Below are positions 4,733 to 6,462 of a DNA stretch of 6,462 nucleotides, piece after piece (the first letter of the stretch is position 1; each line of letters opens with the position of its first letter). Made by a program: the position numbers and the translations under genes. The notes under the pieces are model-generated. The model saw nothing but the letters and a program-made list of their open reading frames with translations, made no database searches and was not told the origin of the DNA. Origin of the DNA: Clostridia bacterium (GTDB taxonomy: Bacteria; Bacillota_A; Clostridia; Oscillospirales; CAG-272); contig JAGBGV010000323.1 of assembly GCA_017935805.1 (NCBI GenBank), forward strand, positions 1 through 6,462. The letters run 5' to 3'.

Positions 4733-6319
4733 TTAGAACTCTTCGAGCTCGTCAATTGCGGGTTTTTTCTTTGCTACTTCACCGACCTCGACTGCTATGG
4801 ACGCACCGGGCTGTGTGATACCGCACATTCTGAATGCAGACTGCATGGACTGCATAGCGGATTCGGTAGTGAGCATCATTTTTGCGAAATTATTCGGAAC
4901 GCGCAGAAGAATCTGTGTGCCGTCCTCGTCAGAGAAGCAGTCACATTCTATGAGGAAACCGGAAACTGACGGATTCTTTTCGGAAATTCGCTCTGCAACG
5001 TCAGACAAGTCAACCGGGTTCATTTCTGTTGCTTTTGCAGGCTCATCGGGCTCTTCTTCCGGAGCTTCTTCCACAGCGTCTGCGATGAGAGCAGGTGCAG
5101 GGACCACAGGTTGAGCGGGTGTTGCACTATCTTTAACAGACGGTGCTACTCTTGGAGCGGACTCGAGAAGACTCACATTTTCCTCAAGCTCGGATATGCG
5201 GGAGAGCAGAGCAGAGGTGGTGGTGTCAAGAGAGTTGTCTCCCATTTTAATAAGTGTCAGCTCGGAAATGAGCCGTTTTGTTTGTGGAAGCCGTGTCATT
5301 TCGCGAAGCGCTTCGTCAAGCAGCTCGAAATGATAAGTCAGTGATTCTGCCGTGAATCTGCGTGACGCATCGGCGAGGAGCCTCATCTCCGGTTCTGTCA
5401 AGTCAAGATAGTCTGTGCGCTCATTCTCCGGCAGATACTTGAACACAAGCATATCCCTCCAGAATCCGATGAGCTCTGACCAATATACGGAAATATCCTT
5501 TGATGATGTGTCAACGGTTTTAATAATTTTGAATATTGCCGAAGCGTCGTTTCTTGCAACGGCAACTGCGGTTTTATACAGAATTTCGATGCCTGTGAGA
5601 CCGAGTACGTCGGAAACGTGTTCCGTAGTAACGTCATGACCGCCGGCAGAACAAAGCTCAAACAGACTGATCGCGTCACGCATACCGCCCTGTGCCTGCT
5701 TTGCAATAACTTTGGCAGCATTGTCCTCAAGTGAGATCTTTTCTACCCCTGCTATATACATGAGTCGGTCAGCGATAACATCCGCCTTGATTCGTCTGAA
5801 ATCAAATCTTTGACAGCGGGAGACAATAGTTGCAGGCAGCTTGTGGAATTCGGTGGTTGCCAGGATAAATACAACGTGCTCCGGCGGCTCTTCAAGGGTT
5901 TTGAGAAGTGCATTGAACGCGCTGACAGAGAGCATATGCACCTCGTCAATGATATACACGCGCTTTTTCAGAGACGAGGGAGTGTAGTTTACCTCATCGC
6001 GGATGTCACGGATGTAGTCAACACCGTTGTTGGATGCCGCGTCCATTTCAAGAACGTCTGTAGCACGTCCTTCGTCTATTGAAGTACACGCAAAGCACTT
6101 TCCGCATGGATTTCCGTCGATGGGAGACTCACAGTTGAGCGCCTTTGCGAGTATTTTCGCGCAGGTTGTCTTACCTGTGCCGCGAGGACCGCAGAAAAGG
6201 TAAGCATGAGAGAAGCGTGATTCACGAGCCTCGTATTTCAGAACAGATGTAACATGATCTTCACCGCATACGTCGTCAAATGTCCGCGGTCTGTATTTGC
6301 GGTATAATGCCTGGTGCAT
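4733..6319 (-). CDS. dnaX: DNA polymerase III subunit gamma/tau (clamp loader ATPase)
   Basis: A 528-residue AAA+ subunit of the replicative clamp loader, which opens and loads the beta sliding clamp and, through the tau C-terminus, ties polymerases to the helicase. It shows the family start MHQALYRKYRPRTFDDVCGE, Walker A GPRGTGKTT (44-52), a zinc-binding set C63, C72, C75, C78, Walker B VYIIDEVH (121-128), the sensor-1 region ILATTEFHK (152-160), SRC with the arginine finger (167-169) and the sensor-2 region GGMRDA (211-216). The collar domain follows to about 360, then a short coiled coil (371-386), a Pro/Ala/Glu-rich linker (about 388-432) and a small C-terminal tau domain (about 434-528). 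The reading frame could open at 6373, but that ATG lies in the SRP RNA. The ATG at 6319 has a strong AAAGGAGGG and restores the family N-terminus. Its length is close to that of Bacillus DnaX (about 560). I see no programmed frameshift site. It is the first protein gene of the operon with ybaB and recR. Confidence 0.97.
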   Translation of the reverse strand: MHQALYRKYRPRTFDDVCGEDHVTSVLKYEARESRFSHAYLFCGPRGTGKTTCAKILAKALNCESPIDGNPCGKCFACTSIDEGRATDVLEMDAASNNGVDYIRDIRDEVNYTPSSLKKRVYIIDEVHMLSVSAFNALLKTLEEPPEHVVFILATTEFHKLPATIVSRCQRFDFRRIKADVIADRLMYIAGVEKISLEDNAAKVIAKQAQGGMRDAISLFELCSAGGHDVTTEHVSDVLGLTGIEILYKTAVAVARNDASAIFKIIKTVDTSSKDISVYWSELIGFWRDMLVFKYLPENERTDYLDLTEPEMRLLADASRRFTAESLTYHFELLDEALREMTRLPQTKRLISELTLIKMGDNSLDTTTSALLSRISELEENVSLLESAPRVAPSVKDSATPAQPVVPAPALIADAVEEAPEEEPDEPAKATEMNPVDLSDVAERISEKNPSVSGFLIECDCFSDEDGTQILLRVPNNFAKMMLTTESAMQSMQSAFRMCGITQPGASIAVEVGEVAKKKPAIDELEEF

Positions 6320-6326
6320 GAGTACG

Positions 6327-6335
6327 CCCTCCTTT
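6327..6335 (-). promoter_or_regulatory. Strong ribosome binding site deciding the dnaX start
   Basis: AAAGGAGGG lies seven bases upstream of the ATG at 6319, a near-perfect match to the 16S rRNA tail. It rules out the longer reading frame that begins at 6373 inside the SRP RNA. Confidence 0.9.
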
Positions 6336-6365
6336 GAAGAATTAACAAGAAATAGCTCGCAAATC

Positions 6366-6462
6366 AAGACCATACACCTTCAGTTCGAACGGTTATTACG
6401 CACGACACCATAGTTTCCTGCTCGAAACAGGCTACCCTGCGGCGCATCAGCTAAACTGCTTA
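6366..6462 (-). ncRNA. ffs: Signal recognition particle RNA, large Firmicutes type (3' portion, 5' truncated by window)
   Basis: On the minus strand the last ~97 bases match the 3' half of Bacillus/Clostridium scRNA as I remember it. Recognisable blocks are TAAGCAG near 6462, GCGCCGCAGGGTAGCCTG (6445-6428), CGAGC, a GTAA segment (6400-6397), and the 3' signature GAAGGTGTATGG (6382-6371; Bacillus has GAAGGTGCACGG). The GGAA-tetraloop tip (GGAAGGAAGCAGC) that binds Ffh should lie just outside the window. The 3' end is estimated at about 6366 and could be off by several bases. This RNA forms the core of the particle that delivers nascent membrane and secreted proteins to the translocon. Its place directly upstream of dnaX is the usual one in Firmicutes. 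There is no terminator between it and dnaX. Confidence 0.85.

Noticed and set aside
3909..4736. A 275-codon open frame on the plus strand
   Set aside because: It lies antisense to recR and ybaB, both of which are unmistakable. It has no ribosome binding site and resembles no known family; it is a composition shadow.
4761..4772. Run of six A (minus strand) near the dnaX 3' end as a possible programmed frameshift site like that of E. coli dnaX
   Set aside because: It sits in the last dozen codons (AAG AAA AAA CCC), the heptamer is not in the slippery frame, and a shift there would not separate gamma from tau.
6320..6373. Eighteen-codon N-terminal extension of dnaX beginning at 6373
   Set aside because: It would start inside the SRP RNA and run through the strong ribosome binding site. 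DnaX proteins begin at the MHQALYRKYRP equivalent.

Overview
This window reads as a stretch of chromosome from a low-to-mid GC Bacillota, most likely an anaerobic gut-type member of Clostridia. Three things suggest this. The order SRP RNA - dnaX - ybaB/yaaK - recR is the classic Firmicutes arrangement. The SRP RNA is of the large type, whose 3' strand returns to an Alu domain. The other genes (a Tet(M)-like GTPase with a C-terminal NYN domain, a manganese catalase, a Gfo/Idh/MocA-type oxidoreductase) resemble clostridial genes as I remember them. The species cannot be named from the sequence. All genes lie on the minus strand, so transcription runs from high to low coordinates.

Region by region, in the direction of transcription. 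(1) 6462-6366 is the 3' part of the SRP RNA gene, cut by the window edge. (2) 6319-3711 is the dnaX - ybaB - recR operon, closed by an intrinsic terminator at 3703-3661. It links the clamp-loader subunit, a nucleoid-associated protein and a recombination mediator. (3) 3660-983 is a single-gene unit. It has its own sigma-A-like promoter, an 863-residue protein and a terminator whose 5' arm lies in the last codons. The protein is a complete Tet(M)/EF-G-like translational GTPase (about residues 1-610), then a roughly 100-residue connector, then a complete NYN ribonuclease domain closely resembling YacP/Rae1. (4) 918-253 is a manganese catalase whose start codon and ribosome binding site are framed by an 11-bp perfect inverted repeat, followed by a terminator. 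(5) 192-1 holds a strong promoter and the first 40 codons of a probable Gfo/Idh/MocA oxidoreductase.

The most interesting object is the GTPase-NYN fusion. Tet(M)/EF-G proteins enter the ribosomal A site, and Rae1/YacP is a ribosome-dependent endonuclease that cuts mRNA in the A site. One polypeptide carrying both, with nuclease acidic residues intact and the Tet(M) drug-displacing loop not conserved, suggests a ribosome-directed mRNA-cutting or ribosome-rescue factor rather than a tetracycline resistance protein. That function is inference. The second notable item is the start-codon hairpin of the catalase gene, a candidate translational switch or operator. No mobile elements, CRISPR arrays, tRNAs or phage genes were seen, and no gene-free stretch exceeds 300 bases.
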